Counted from the stretch's first letter, positions 1 to 9,143 are shown. The stretch: 64,000 nt of DNA from Lachnospiraceae bacterium (GCA_009774145.1 VSND01000015.1:1-64000), one strand, 5' to 3'. Notes: generated by a model not told the origin, from the sequence alone. Made by a program: numbers and translations.

Positions 1-84
1 TTTTCAGAGAGAGATTATTGAACTCTTTGGGCTAAACATCGGCTGACATATGTATAATTGATACGGGATTTTAGGATACTACTT

Positions 85-637
85 TCAATTATTCTCATAT
101 AACTTTCTCATAATTTCACGTTCAGCTTCCCTTCTGATCTCGTCAGTCTCCATATCATCTACTCCAAAAAGAAAACCTCCATTACGTTTCTGCCCATACT
201 TATCCACACCTGTCCCCCAAATTGCACTCCTCCTTTGTCCCAAATCTAACAGAAATGCTCCATCACGAGGTCCTGGCTCAATAGAATAACCTGGTGGATG
301 AGTATGCACTGAAAACTTACCATATACTCCGGTAATCAGACCATTATGCATTTTCTTTGTAACTTTAATTTCACGCCCTGATCCACGGATAATTAACCTT
401 CGGCTTCCATTAGTAAACATATTAAATTCATCCCCTGTAACATCCAGAAGATCGGCTTCTTTACATCCTTCTCCGCTCCGGATGCAGTTCACCGCCAGGG
501 CGCTTTCTTCTTCGTCCCCTTTGAAATACAGGGAGACGCGGGTCCCTGCCTGCGGCATCATGTACAGCAGATTCCCAGTGGTCGGAACCCAGGTCCACGG
601 ATAGCAGGGCTGTCCGTGTCTTCCGCTGTCGATGTCT
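85..637 (-). pseudogene. VgrG/Pvc8-like spike fragment with HTHP-motif C-terminal toxin-like domain
   Basis: The N-terminal part matches the OB-fold end of the other spike copies in this window (TTGNLLYMMPQAGTRVSLYF, then AVNCIR), but from a more diverged subfamily. Homology begins near 637, behind an in-frame stop, with no start codon or N-terminal half, so this is an orphan cassette. The roughly 120-residue C-terminal domain contains VHTHPPGYSIEPGPRD, an HxHP...D arrangement like the JAMM/JAB metallopeptidase core, and GQRRSAIWGTG. The role as toxin is inferred from its position behind a VgrG-type trunk; the JAB-like assignment is tentative. Its immunity gene would lie left of the window. 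Confidence 0.6.
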
Positions 638-784
638 CGTTACACATTTTCTATATTTTAACTGTTTTCTATTATAATTTGATATCTATTACTAAGAACT
701 GCAAACATATCGGAAATAAAAATGTTCTTTCTCTAATTTCTGATTTCCATGGAAAAGAATACGCATTCACTCCATGGAAAATCA

Positions 785-1219
785 GTACGATCTTCAAGTT
801 TTCCTTCTTCTGACGGATGGTCCTTCCAGATCATCCAGCAGGACATGGGCGTCCAGGCTGATCACTCCCATGTGGTCCGGGTACAGCTTCAGTTCTTTCT
901 GATGCTCCGTCCGCAGCGACCGCTTCCGGTATTCATTCTCTGCGCCTTCCCCTTCCTGACGGATGCAGTTGACTGCCGTGGCGCTGCTCTCATCCCCGTT
1001 TTTAAAATACAGGGATACCCGGGCCCCGCCTCCGGTCGGCTCCGGATACAGCGGCAGGCCAAAATGACCTGCCATGCGTTTCAGGAATTCCCAGTCCGTC
1101 TCCTGGTACTGGACCCGCGGAGTACCAAGGGACCTGCTGTCCAGATAAGAAGGGTAGAGAACCCCGGCTCCTGCCCGGGCCGCTACCTGACGGAACAGCG
1201 CTCCGTATAAAGATACCAT
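785..1219 (-). pseudogene. VgrG-like internal fragment with internal deletion
   Basis: Starts in the middle of the gp27/VgrG barrel (YGALFRQVAARAGAGVLYPSYLDSR, same as the 8.9-kb copy), then jumps at GARVS directly into the OB-fold segment SLYFKNGDESSATAVNCIR, skipping about 100 codons present in the longer copy. The two joined places both encode (A/S)RVS, so this looks like a microhomology deletion. It goes out of frame near 800 and ends. There is no N-terminus, no pre-toxin region and no toxin. It cannot make a working spike. Confidence 0.7.
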
Positions 1220-1264
1220 AAAAACATGTGGAAGGGTTACTTTACTTTTTTATAGCCTTTAAAC

Positions 1265-1726
1265 TCACAAGTAATGAATACAATCTAATATATCAAATGG
1301 CAAACTATTTAATCTTCCACTTTTGCTTTCATCCACCTCTACATTTCCGTTTATTATTTTTAAAACAGGTATCGCATAATACTCTAATATACAATTGTTC
1401 ACAAAATCTCGAATCAGATAATTTAATAATTTCATCATTTCTTTATCCCAGTCAGCAACATCTGTATATATATCAAAATGAACCTGAATATCAATTCTAA
1501 TACTATATTCTTCGGATTTAAATTTTTGATAATCTTCTATAGAACTCATTTCAAAACAAAATGCATCAAACACAATAACCAGTTCTTCTATTTTACTGTT
1601 TCTTAACAGCATCTCATCAATCGAATCATACAAACGTATTACAGGGCTATGAATAAACTTATTTAATATCATTTTCTTTTGTTCTTTAAAACTATAATTA
1701 GAATCAAAATAAAAATCACAAAACAT
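1265..1726 (-). CDS. Probable immunity protein for the CdiA_C-type toxin, displaced by an IS
   Basis: About 153 residues, acidic and aromatic (MFCDFYFDSNYSF at the start), no recognised domain. The ATG at 1726 is chosen because GAGGAGG lies about 11 bases upstream; the upstream in-frame codons run into the IS hairpin. It is the next gene after the toxin ending at 2598 and has the same strand, AT-rich base use and size as the immunity genes that directly follow the other toxins here. The assignment as cognate immunity is inference from position only. The IS200-type element lies between it and the toxin and leaves the ribosome binding site intact. Confidence 0.5.
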   Translation of the reverse strand: MFCDFYFDSNYSFKEQKKMILNKFIHSPVIRLYDSIDEMLLRNSKIEELVIVFDAFCFEMSSIEDYQKFKSEEYSIRIDIQVHFDIYTDVADWDKEMMKLLNYLIRDFVNNCILEYYAIPVLKIINGNVEVDESKSGRLNSLPFDILDCIHYL

Positions 1727-1762
1727 ATATATCTTTTCCTCCTCGTATTTTAAAGTCAGGAC

Positions 1763-2420
1763 CCCCATTTCAAATGGGGCTGCCTATTACCCCTCCGGGA
1801 TATTTCCCGGATTCCGCCTGAAGCGGGGTCCCGCAGCACCATTTTTACTGGTTGCCTTCTAAAAAGAAAGCTCTGCTACTTTCTTCCGTCTTCTAATTTA
1901 TCGTTCTCTTCCTGTTCCTGAATATATTTTAATATCGTCTCTTCATTCACATTTCCCACTGTTGCCACATAATATCCCCGTGCCCGGAAATGCCTGTCTC
2001 CCCACTTTATCCGATATTTCGGATGTCTGTCAAACAGCATCAGTGTACTCTTTCCTTTGAGATACGACATAAATTTCCGACACACTCATTTCAGACGGAA
2101 CAGCTACATACATGTGAATATGATCCCTGCATATCCGTCCATCAATCAGTTCCACCTGTTTCATTTCGCATAATTTTTTTATAATCTCCACCAGATCTCT
2201 TTTTGTTTCTCCATACATAACTCTTCTTCTGTATTTTGGTATAAATACAATATGATAAGTGCAATTCCACCGCGAATGTGCTGTACTTCTGTTATCCATT
2301 CTGGATACCTCCTGTGTTTTGATATATGGCCCGCGAAACCAGTATCCGTATAACACAGGAGGTTTTCAGTACTCCAAGCAACACCACTGCTCATTCCGTT
2401 CTCCCCATCTCAGATGGGAG
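1763..2420 (-). mobile_element. IS200/IS605-family element (single-gene type)
   Basis: A Y1-type transposase gene is flanked by short hairpins typical of this family. CCCCATTTCAAATGGGG lies at 1763-1779 (right end) and CTCCCCATCTCAGATGGGAG at 2401-2420 (left end). The total of about 0.66 kb fits IS200-type elements. No terminal inverted repeats or target duplication are expected for these single-strand transposons, so exact ends are approximate. It is inserted between a toxin and its probable immunity gene. Confidence 0.8.
1876..2299 (-). pseudogene. tnpA: IS200-type Y1 (HUH) transposase, frameshifted
   Basis: MDNRSTAHSRWNCTYHIVFIPKYRRR is the classic TnpA start. The HUH motif is seen in CRDHIHMYV, and the catalytic tyrosine region is RGYYVATVGN with EETILKYIQEQE at the end. 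About 140 codons if joined. An extra base near 2076 (tcGGaaattt where the reading frame wants TCGAAATTT) separates the HUH half from the KFMSYLKGKSTLM half, so the transposase is broken unless recoded. The start at 2299 follows GAGGTATCCAGA. Confidence 0.8.
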
Positions 2421-2597
2421 GTTAAAATGCTTTCTCAATAAACGAAATAATGTTCCGTTTGAAAATGTTCTGATCTGTACAATTGAACAGATTATATACA
2501 GTATAGCATTGGAACATTACTTTCCGGCCTTGGCAAGATAGATCTGTACATTTTTTGATTTATTCAGTTACGCTATGTAATATATTATCAAAAATAA

Positions 2598-4303
2598 TCA
2601 ATTTGCCAGCAGATAGTATTGATTATTTTTAATTATTATTAACTGTCCTAAACTATCAATGGGATATTCTGCTAATTGCTTGGTGATTTGTGAAACATTC
2701 ACATCACTTTGTTCTAAATTCAAAACAATATTATTTGTTTGTGACAACGTTTTTTTCTCAATAATGGAGCCAATATTTCTAATGCTTGTTCCTCTTTTAG
2801 GTGTATAACAATCAAAAACTTTCCCTTCAATTAAGTAGTCCGGATTTGAAGTTGCCTTTATTCCATAACCATTTCCTCCATTTTTGTTCGGCAACATTTC
2901 AATATTAAATCCTTTCATTGCCAGAAAATCTGCTGCTTCATTTTGCCCTTGTATTGGAGCTGGATCATTCGGATCTGGAATTTCATATTTTCCCTTCGGC
3001 ACCCCCCTCCAGATGCCGATGATACAATACCATAAGAATTTCTAAAAAAGTTTGCATTTACATATTTCTTATTAAAATATAGATTATATCCATTTTTTGT
3101 TAACCATTCAACATTCTCTGCCCCATATTTCTCTTCAAAATATTCACACCACTCTTCACCACTTCTTGGTATCTCTCCATCCCCGCCCCGATATCTTTTT
3201 TCCACCGGAATATCAGCATTTTCCTCTATATTTGCCTTTATCCCTCCTCTCAACATCCTGGCCCCCGCAGCCATTACCGCTGCCAGCACGCCTTCCCGGA
3301 ACACCCGCTCTGCGTCGACTTCTCCTTCTGTGATCAGCTGGCCGGCTGCGCTTCCGGAGACACCGGCCAGAAAGTCCACTCCCACACGGGCCAGTCCGCT
3401 CACCGGAACCAGCTCCGCCGCCCCGGTCAACGCTCCCACGACGCTTCCCGCCAGCGCTGCCTTCATGTATTCTTCCGTGCTGCTCACCCTGCGGCTGATG
3501 AGATCCGTCACCGCAAGCCCTGCCACAAAAGTTGTCCCTCCCACTGCAGTTGCTCCCATGATCATCGTCGCACCGGCTCCCGCTCCCACTGCGGCCGCCA
3601 CTCCTCCGCTGACAAGAGTGACTCCTCCGACAATGACAAGACCTCCCATGACCTGCACGGCAAGACCTGTATAATCGTAATTCTCCTCCACCGGGTCGTC
3701 GCGGAACCGGTATTCGTTTCCGCTGTAGTCTTCCTTTTCGTATGCGCACAGGCAGGTCCTGTCTCCCAGGCTGTCCGCTTTTGTTCCATCTTCTTTATGA
3801 TGAAACTCTGCGTCTTTTACAAAGACCACGGTCCCGTCTTCTTCCGCTTCCGCATGACCATGGTATACGGAGAGTTTTCCTTTTCCGGTGTTCAGCGTCA
3901 CCGTCTGTCCGCTTACGGATACCTTCCCCGCGGACAGGATTTTCAGACTTTTCTTTCCTCTGACGGACAGTCCTTCCAGATCATCCAGCAGGACATGGGC
4001 CTCCGGACTGATCACTCCCATGCGGTCCGGGTACAGCTTCAGTTCCTTCTGATGCTCCGTCCGCAGCGACCGTTTCCGGTATTCATTCTCTGTGCCTTCC
4101 CCTTCCTGACGGATGCAGTTGACTGCTGTGGCGCTGCTCTCATCCCCGTTTTTAAAATACAGGGATACCCGGCTCCCTTTTGACGGCATCAGATACATCA
4201 GATTCCCGGTGGCCGGCCTCCACGGGAAGGGATATTCGTTTCCCTGATTCCGGTTTGAACAGTCCCGGTCGATGTCCAGTTTCAGGCGCAGCGTCTCCTC
4301 CTA
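2598..4303 (-). pseudogene. VgrG-like orphan cassette: OB-fold, hydrophobic pre-toxin region and CdiA_C tRNase-like toxin
   Basis: Homology to the full spike begins at about 4303 (EETLRLKLDIDRD) directly after an in-frame TAG, so the N-terminal barrel is absent. Order after that: OB-fold (NGDESSATAVNCIRQ), a beta-rich needle region (KILSAGKVSVSGQTVTLNTG), a Gly/Ala/Val-rich pre-toxin block with several hydrophobic stretches ending at ARMLRGG, a variable linker, then a toxin domain ending at 2598. The last domain (PDYLIEGKVFDCYTPKR, IGSIIEKK, NNIVLNL) matches the CdiA C-terminal tRNase family. The trunk and toxin are out of frame: at 3002-3007 there is a run of six C (G on the coding strand), and a seventh would restore GGG-GTG-CCG. 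The downstream ORF could restart at the GTG at 3002, but without a convincing ribosome site. Confidence 0.75.
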
Positions 4304-4423
4304 TTCTTTAATGCTTGGACTGGAAGTCATCTTTTTCATGGAATTACAAATATATTCGATAAAAATACCAAACTTTATATTTCATTTTCTTTAGGAATAC
4401 CATTTATAAGATAATCAATATCT

Positions 4424-4675
4424 TTATTTTTCTACCACTGTCCGATCCGGGAAAACTCCTCCCTCTCTATACATTAATTTAGCTATTTTTTCTGCTGCCC
4501 ACCGTTCATATGCTTCATTAGAAATTTTACCATCATTCACCTTTTCAAGAATTAAAAATTGATCAGTGATTTTATTATATTCAATTATTCCCATACATTT
4601 TCTATCAGGGCCAAATTTATAAATCACTTTTTCTCTATTCTCTTCAACTTTTATCATCAACACAAATACAGCCAT
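4424..4675 (-). CDS. Probable immunity protein
   Basis: 83 residues, no recognised family (MAVFVLMIKVEENREKVIYK at the start, KIAKLMYREGGVFPDRTVVEK near the end). Its ATG overlaps the stop of the preceding toxin fusion by one base (TAATG), and AAGGAG lies about 9 bases upstream inside that toxin gene, so the two are translationally coupled. A small AT-rich gene locked to a toxin end is the usual arrangement for polymorphic-toxin immunity. The immunity role is inferred from this coupling. Confidence 0.6.
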   Translation of the reverse strand: MAVFVLMIKVEENREKVIYKFGPDRKCMGIIEYNKITDQFLILEKVNDGKISNEAYERWAAEKIAKLMYREGGVFPDRTVVEK

Positions 4676-5277
4676 TAATCTATCTCCTTATCTGGATCCC
4701 ATACTCTTCCGCTTTCTACCGTTTTCGCATGAGCATTCGCATAATCTGTATCAAAAAATTTTTCAAAACGATGTTCGTAATATTCATGGTTTAATAAATC
4801 CAAATCATTTTGATTATAATTTCCTTTCCTTAGTCTTTCCCAAGCATCCGCAATATCTATATCCGCATCGAACCTGCCAATTCTATCATCCAAAATATGG
4901 TCATTATAGAATACATGTTCCTTAATTTTTTGAATCTTCCATTCTGGTATTCCCGTTTGATGCGAAATCTGAACAACATCATCAGATGTACTCCTTATCA
5001 TATCCAGACGCATGGTCTGTACGCCGTTTTCTTCTGTAACAGATCCTCTGCGGATCATGCCGGAATATACCGGGCGGTCTGCGCCGGCCCGGTATATGGT
5101 GATGGTCCGGTCACATACCGGTTCGCCAGGAAGCCCTGCCGCCTTCCCTGTATCCACGCGGCAGGCCATCATTGCTGTGGAATGGGTGCCCGGCATCTCT
5201 TCCAGCCGGAATTCCAGGATCGTTCCAAGCCCGTTCAGTCCCTCTGCCCGGAGATCTCCTGTATGGATCGCAGACAT
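4675..5277 (-). CDS. VgrG-like N-terminus spliced directly to a variable C-terminal toxin-like domain
   Basis: Residues 1-123 or so are nearly identical to the N-terminal barrel of the 8.96-kb copy (AIHTGDLRAEGLNGLGTILEF, QTMRL). At about 5005 the sequence changes abruptly to an AT-rich tail of about 75 residues with HVFYNDHILDDRIGRFD, IADAWERL, LLNHEYYEHRFE and AHAKTVESGRVWDP. The whole OB-fold, needle and pre-toxin part is missing. The tail is not recognised with certainty; its pattern of conserved-looking short motifs and its own immunity-like partner suggest a toxin domain. The ATG at 5277 is preferred over the GTG three codons earlier because GGAGG is 8 bases upstream. The frame is open, so a short protein could be made, but export by a contractile system seems doubtful. 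Confidence 0.65.
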   Translation of the reverse strand: MSAIHTGDLRAEGLNGLGTILEFRLEEMPGTHSTAMMACRVDTGKAAGLPGEPVCDRTITIYRAGADRPVYSGMIRRGSVTEENGVQTMRLDMIRSTSDDVVQISHQTGIPEWKIQKIKEHVFYNDHILDDRIGRFDADIDIADAWERLRKGNYNQNDLDLLNHEYYEHRFEKFFDTDYANAHAKTVESGRVWDPDKEID

Positions 5278-5388
5278 TTCATGCACCTCCCTTACCGGGT
5301 ACTGATCTCTGCTTTACATTTTAAAATGCTTTGAATAACTGTTTGTAAAAGCCAAAGACATGATTTACAGATATCCAGTTTAAAATAA

Positions 5389-5877
5389 TCAAAGCAGTTT
5401 ACTCCCAATCGTTTCCAGATACCGCTGTGCATCCAGATATGCTTTTAAAAAGTTTTCCTGTACCAGATCCTTTTCCGCTTCGCTTACATACTTAATACTA
5501 TATTCTTCACTTATTGTATCTTTTTCCACCCCATATGCTCCATTTGATAATCGGGGAAGATTATAAACGGTAATTTTATGATCACTCAGATTTTGCAGAA
5601 CCGCTATACAGATATATCTTTTGGAAAACTGCTTAAACCCTCTGCTCCCATATATTTTATCTAAAGCCCTTGATCTGTTTTCTCCTGCCAGAGGGTTTTT
5701 CGATATTTCATCCAACAGATTCAGAATATGCTGGGATATATCATCCCACTCTTTGCTGTCCGCCTGTATAATCGGTTCTGTGGCTACTCTGAAACCAGCT
5801 TCACTCAGCTTGTAGGACACCAGTATTATATTTTTACTTTTGTCTATATAAACGCTTATTCTAATCCATTCATTCAT
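5389..5877 (-). CDS. Probable immunity protein for the endonuclease-like toxin
   Basis: About 162 residues (MNEWIRISVYIDKSKNIILVSYK...), mixed alpha/beta, no recognised domain. The ATG at 5877 is preferred because AAAGGAG sits 9 bases before it, while an in-frame ATG at 5898 overlaps the toxin's last codons. It directly follows the toxin end at 5892 on the same strand. Immunity is inferred from position; no homology to a named immunity family was recognised. Confidence 0.6.
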   Translation of the reverse strand: MNEWIRISVYIDKSKNIILVSYKLSEAGFRVATEPIIQADSKEWDDISQHILNLLDEISKNPLAGENRSRALDKIYGSRGFKQFSKRYICIAVLQNLSDHKITVYNLPRLSNGAYGVEKDTISEEYSIKYVSEAEKDLVQENFLKAYLDAQRYLETIGSKLL

Positions 5878-5891
5878 CAAATCAATCTCCT

Positions 5892-7448
5892 TTACCATGT
5901 AATATACACTTTAACTTCTATTTTCAAAGTATCTGCATAGGCTTTCAGACTTTTAAGAGCTGCTTTTTGCGCTTTTGTCAGTTCAACGTTAGGCAGAACA
6001 ATGTTTAATCGTTTGATATCATACGACGTTTCATCAACTAATCTTTCATTCCAGTCCATCTCTGTAAAATTTTTTAATTTATTTATATCCCTTTTCATTG
6101 TAGATAACCATTTTTTCGCATTCAGATATGAAGGCAGTGTTGTATCATAACTTTTGTTACTTGACAGGACTTTGCCAGAAAGACGGTCAACCGTTGGAAA
6201 ATTATCGCCCAAATTATTTCTGATTGCTTCCGCCTTATCAATGCGTTTCCCCCGAGAGAACGAGCCATCATTCCATGCACTGGATGGTATATCTTCCAGC
6301 CTTTCATCCGCATAATCAAAAAGTTTATCATCCCCTCCTCTCAGCATCCTGGCCCCCGCAGCCATCACTGCCGCCAGCACACCTTCCCGGAACATCCGCT
6401 CTGCATCGATTTCCTCTTCTGTGATCAGCTGGCCGGCTGCGCTTCCGGAGCCCCCGGCCAGAAAGTCCACTCCCACACGGGCAAGGCCGCTCACCGGAAC
6501 CAGCTCCGCCGCTCCGGTCAACGCTCCCACGACGCTTCCCGCCAGCGCTGCCTTCATGTATTCTTCCGTACTGCTGACCCTGCGGCTGATGAGATCCGTC
6601 ACCGCAAGCCCTGCCACAAAGGTTGTCCCTCCCACTGCGGTTGCTCCCATGATCATCGTTGCACCGGCTCCCGCTCCCACTGCGGTCGCCACTCCTCCGC
6701 TGACAAGAGTGACTCCTCCGACAATGACAAGACCTCCCATGACCTGTACGGCAAGACCTGTATAATCGTAATTCTCTTCCATCGGGTCGTCGCGGAACCA
6801 GTATTCGTTTCCGCTGTAGTCTTAGTCTTCCTTTTCGTATGCGCACAGACAGGTCCTGTCTCCCAGGCTGTCCGCTTTTGCTCCATCTTCTTTATGATGA
6901 AACTCTGCGTCTTTTACAAAGACTACGGTCCCGTCTTTTTCCGTTTCCGCATGGCCATGGTATACGGAAAGCTTTCCTTTTCCGGTGTTCAGCGTCACCG
7001 TCTGTCTGCTTACGAACACCTTCCCCGCGGACAGGATTTTCAGACTTTTCTTTCCTCTGACGGACAGCCCTTCCAGATCATCCAGCAGGACATGGGCCTC
7101 CGGACTGATCACTCCCATGCGGTCCGGATAAAGCTTCAGTTCCTTCTGATGCTCCGTCCGCAGCGACCGCTTCCGGTATCCCTTCTCTGCGCCTTCCCCT
7201 TCCTGACGGATACAGTTGACTGCCGTGGCGCTGCTCTCATCCCCGTTTTTAAAGTACAGGGATACCCGGCTCCCTTTTGGCGGCATCAGATACATCAGAT
7301 TCCCGGTGGCCGACCTCCATGGGAAGGGATATTCGTTTCCCTGATTCTGATCCGGATGGTCCCGGTCGATGTCCAGCTTCAGGCGCAGCGTCTCCTCCTC
7401 TCTGGACAGCACCGTTCCCAGAAGGGACAGGCCGGAGAGTTTTTCGTT
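5892..7448 (-). pseudogene. VgrG-like orphan cassette with CDI endonuclease-like toxin, interrupted by a 6-bp duplication stop
   Basis: Begins abruptly at LSNEKLSGLSLLGTVLS (about 7448), continues through the OB-fold, needle and pre-toxin block, almost identical to the 2.6-4.3 kb copy up to ARMLRGG, then diverges into a toxin domain (SAWNDGSFSRGKRID, NFPTVDRLSGKVLSSNKSYD, AKKWLSTMKRDINKL). The FSRGK...FP.iD....SiKS-like pattern resembles CdiA-type restriction-endonuclease-fold nuclease toxins. At about 6820 the coding strand reads GAAGACTAAGACTAC where the sister copy has GAAGACTAC: a 6-bp tandem duplication that puts TAA in frame and cuts the trunk from the toxin. The ORF downstream of the stop begins at a substituted Met (MEENYDY) with no clear ribosome site. 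Confidence 0.75.
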
Positions 7449-7682
7449 GCTCAGCCATTTCTGCTATGTTCAGCCTCTGTCGCCAAGACATACATGAATA
7501 CCAGATGCCTGCTCTGCATGTGTATTTCTTTGGTGAAAACGGGGCAGATCCAAACTGTGAACTTCATATTCCTGGCGCTGATGATAGTTTTTTCCTGATT
7601 AGCGTGTATTCTTTTGAAATGCATAGAATAAAGCTCCTATACTTAATTTCTTTCAAATACTATATTGAAAAACCACACGAAA

Positions 7683-7973
7683 CTATAATTGATCACCAGG
7701 AGCAATTTGTCTAAAATTAGGTATGATTTTTTTAATACTTTTCAAATCACCAAATTCTATCATAGAAACTCCTTCTGGAATCTCAACTCTGCTAATTTGT
7801 ATCCCTTTATTACAATTTTTACACCATATAGGTAGATATCCTATATGTGTCGTTGAATCTCCAACATACACATATTTAACACTTTTTTGGCCACATTCAG
7901 GACAAATAAAATTTTCTGCCAAATAATTATTCTTAGAGATTTTCTTTAATAATTCTAACCAATCATTAAACAT
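7683..7973 (-). CDS. Orphan immunity-like zinc-ribbon protein
   Basis: 96 residues with two Cys pairs (CPECG and WCKNCNKG) that would bind one zinc ion; acidic and AT-rich like the other immunity genes. GGAGG lies 7 bases before the ATG, inside the last codons (SINGGN) of the broken spike gene upstream. Those few codons look like the tail of a toxin whose body has been deleted, leaving the antidote. The function as an immunity protein is inference from this layout; the zinc ribbon is seen directly. Confidence 0.55.
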   Translation of the reverse strand: MFNDWLELLKKISKNNYLAENFICPECGQKSVKYVYVGDSTTHIGYLPIWCKNCNKGIQISRVEIPEGVSMIEFGDLKSIKKIIPNFRQIAPGDQL

Positions 7974-8962
7974 CTAATTTCCTCCGTTGATACTTTTATA
8001 ATGATACATCAGATTCCCAGTGGCCGGCCTCCAGGGGAAGGGATATTCGTTTCCCTGGTTCTGATCCGGATGGTCCCGGTCAATGTCCAGCTTCAGGCGC
8101 AGCGTCTCCTCCTCTCCGGACAGCACCGTTCCCAGAAGGGACAGGCCGGAGAGTTTTTCGTTGCTCAGCCGTCTCTGCGACGCCCATTCCGGACGGGCCA
8201 GCCGGCAGGTGAAGATCAGCTCCCCTTTCCGGCTTTCACACGTTCTGCCGCAGATGGTCAGCTCCCTTCCCTGAAAGGCGGTCCGTTCTCCGCAGGCATG
8301 GACCTCCCTGCTCTCCACTTCGTAGCTGAGAAGGCGGCCTCTGTCATGGCTGCTCCCTTCCGCCACTGCCGTATACTCCGTCCATTCCAGTTCCACCGGC
8401 GCTCCGGTCTCCGGGATTCCGACAGATACCCGGGCCCCGCCTCCGGTCGCTCCGGATACAGCGGCAGGCCAAAATGACCTGCCATGCGTTTCAGGAATTC
8501 CCAGTCCGTCTCCTGGTACTGGACCCGCGGAGTACCAAGGGGCCTGCTGTCCAGATAAGAAGGGTAGAGAACCCCGGCTCCTGCCCGGGCCGCCACCTGA
8601 CGGAACAGCGCTCCGTAGCTCATCCCTGTATCCTGCCAGGAACGGTCTTTTTTCGCCAGATCCATCCGGATGGTCCCGGAAACCAGCTCCAGACGCATGG
8701 TCTGTACGCCGTTTTCTTCTGTAACAGATCCTCTGCGGATCATGCCGGAATATACCAGGCGGTCTGCGCCGGCCCGATAGATGGTGATGGTCCGGTCACA
8801 TACCGGTTCGCCAGGAAGCCCTGCCGCCTTCCCTGTATCCACGCGGCAGTCCATCATTGCTGTGGAATGGGTGCCCGGCATCTCTTCCAGCCGGAATTCC
8901 AGGATCGTTCCAAGCCCGTTCAGTCCCTCTGCCCGGAGATCGCCTGTATGGATCGCAGACAT
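7974..8962 (-). pseudogene. VgrG/Pvc8-like spike protein, N-terminal part complete but frameshifted and lacking its toxin
   Basis: The only copy with the full N-terminal half: barrel domain (QTMRLELVSGTIRMDL, YGALFRQVAARAGAGVLYPSY, QETDWEFLKRMAGHFGLPLYPE), then ELEWTEYTAVAEGSS...LSNEKLSG and the OB-fold start (NEYPFPWRPATGNLMY). The ATG at 8962 has GGAGG 8 bases upstream. At about 8449 it has GGTCGCTCC where the 1.0-kb copy has GGTCGGCTCC: a 1-base deletion that shifts frame. At its end NLMY jumps to HYKSINGGN-stop, so needle, pre-toxin and toxin are gone. Phage gpD/VgrG/Pvc8 proteins form the spike of contractile injection systems; no sheath, tube or baseplate gene is in the window. Confidence 0.8.
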
Positions 8963-8984
8963 TTCATGCACCTCCCTTACTGTA

Positions 8985-9143
8985 TCCTGGTCTCTGCACC
9001 GCTGAATACTGCAGAACTGGTAAATATCGTTCTTGTCTCAAATATAATTTACATGTCCAGTGTTTGAAAATTATCCGAAACATATAAAAACGACACATGA
9101 TTCTCAGCTCTGTAGAAGCCTGAAACTGTGCCGTTTATATGGT
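8985..9143. other. Intergenic stretch upstream of the spike array
   Basis: About 170 bases between the spike gene start and the PIN gene end. No coding sequence or clear terminator was seen. It should hold the promoter of the minus-strand spike gene, but no confident -35/-10 was picked out. Confidence 0.3.

Noticed and set aside
7974..8400. Programmed frameshift in the spike gene at about 8449
   Set aside because: The site is a simple 1-base loss relative to the sister copy (GGTCGCTCC versus GGTCGGCTCC) without slippery heptamer or downstream structure; mutation is the simpler reading.
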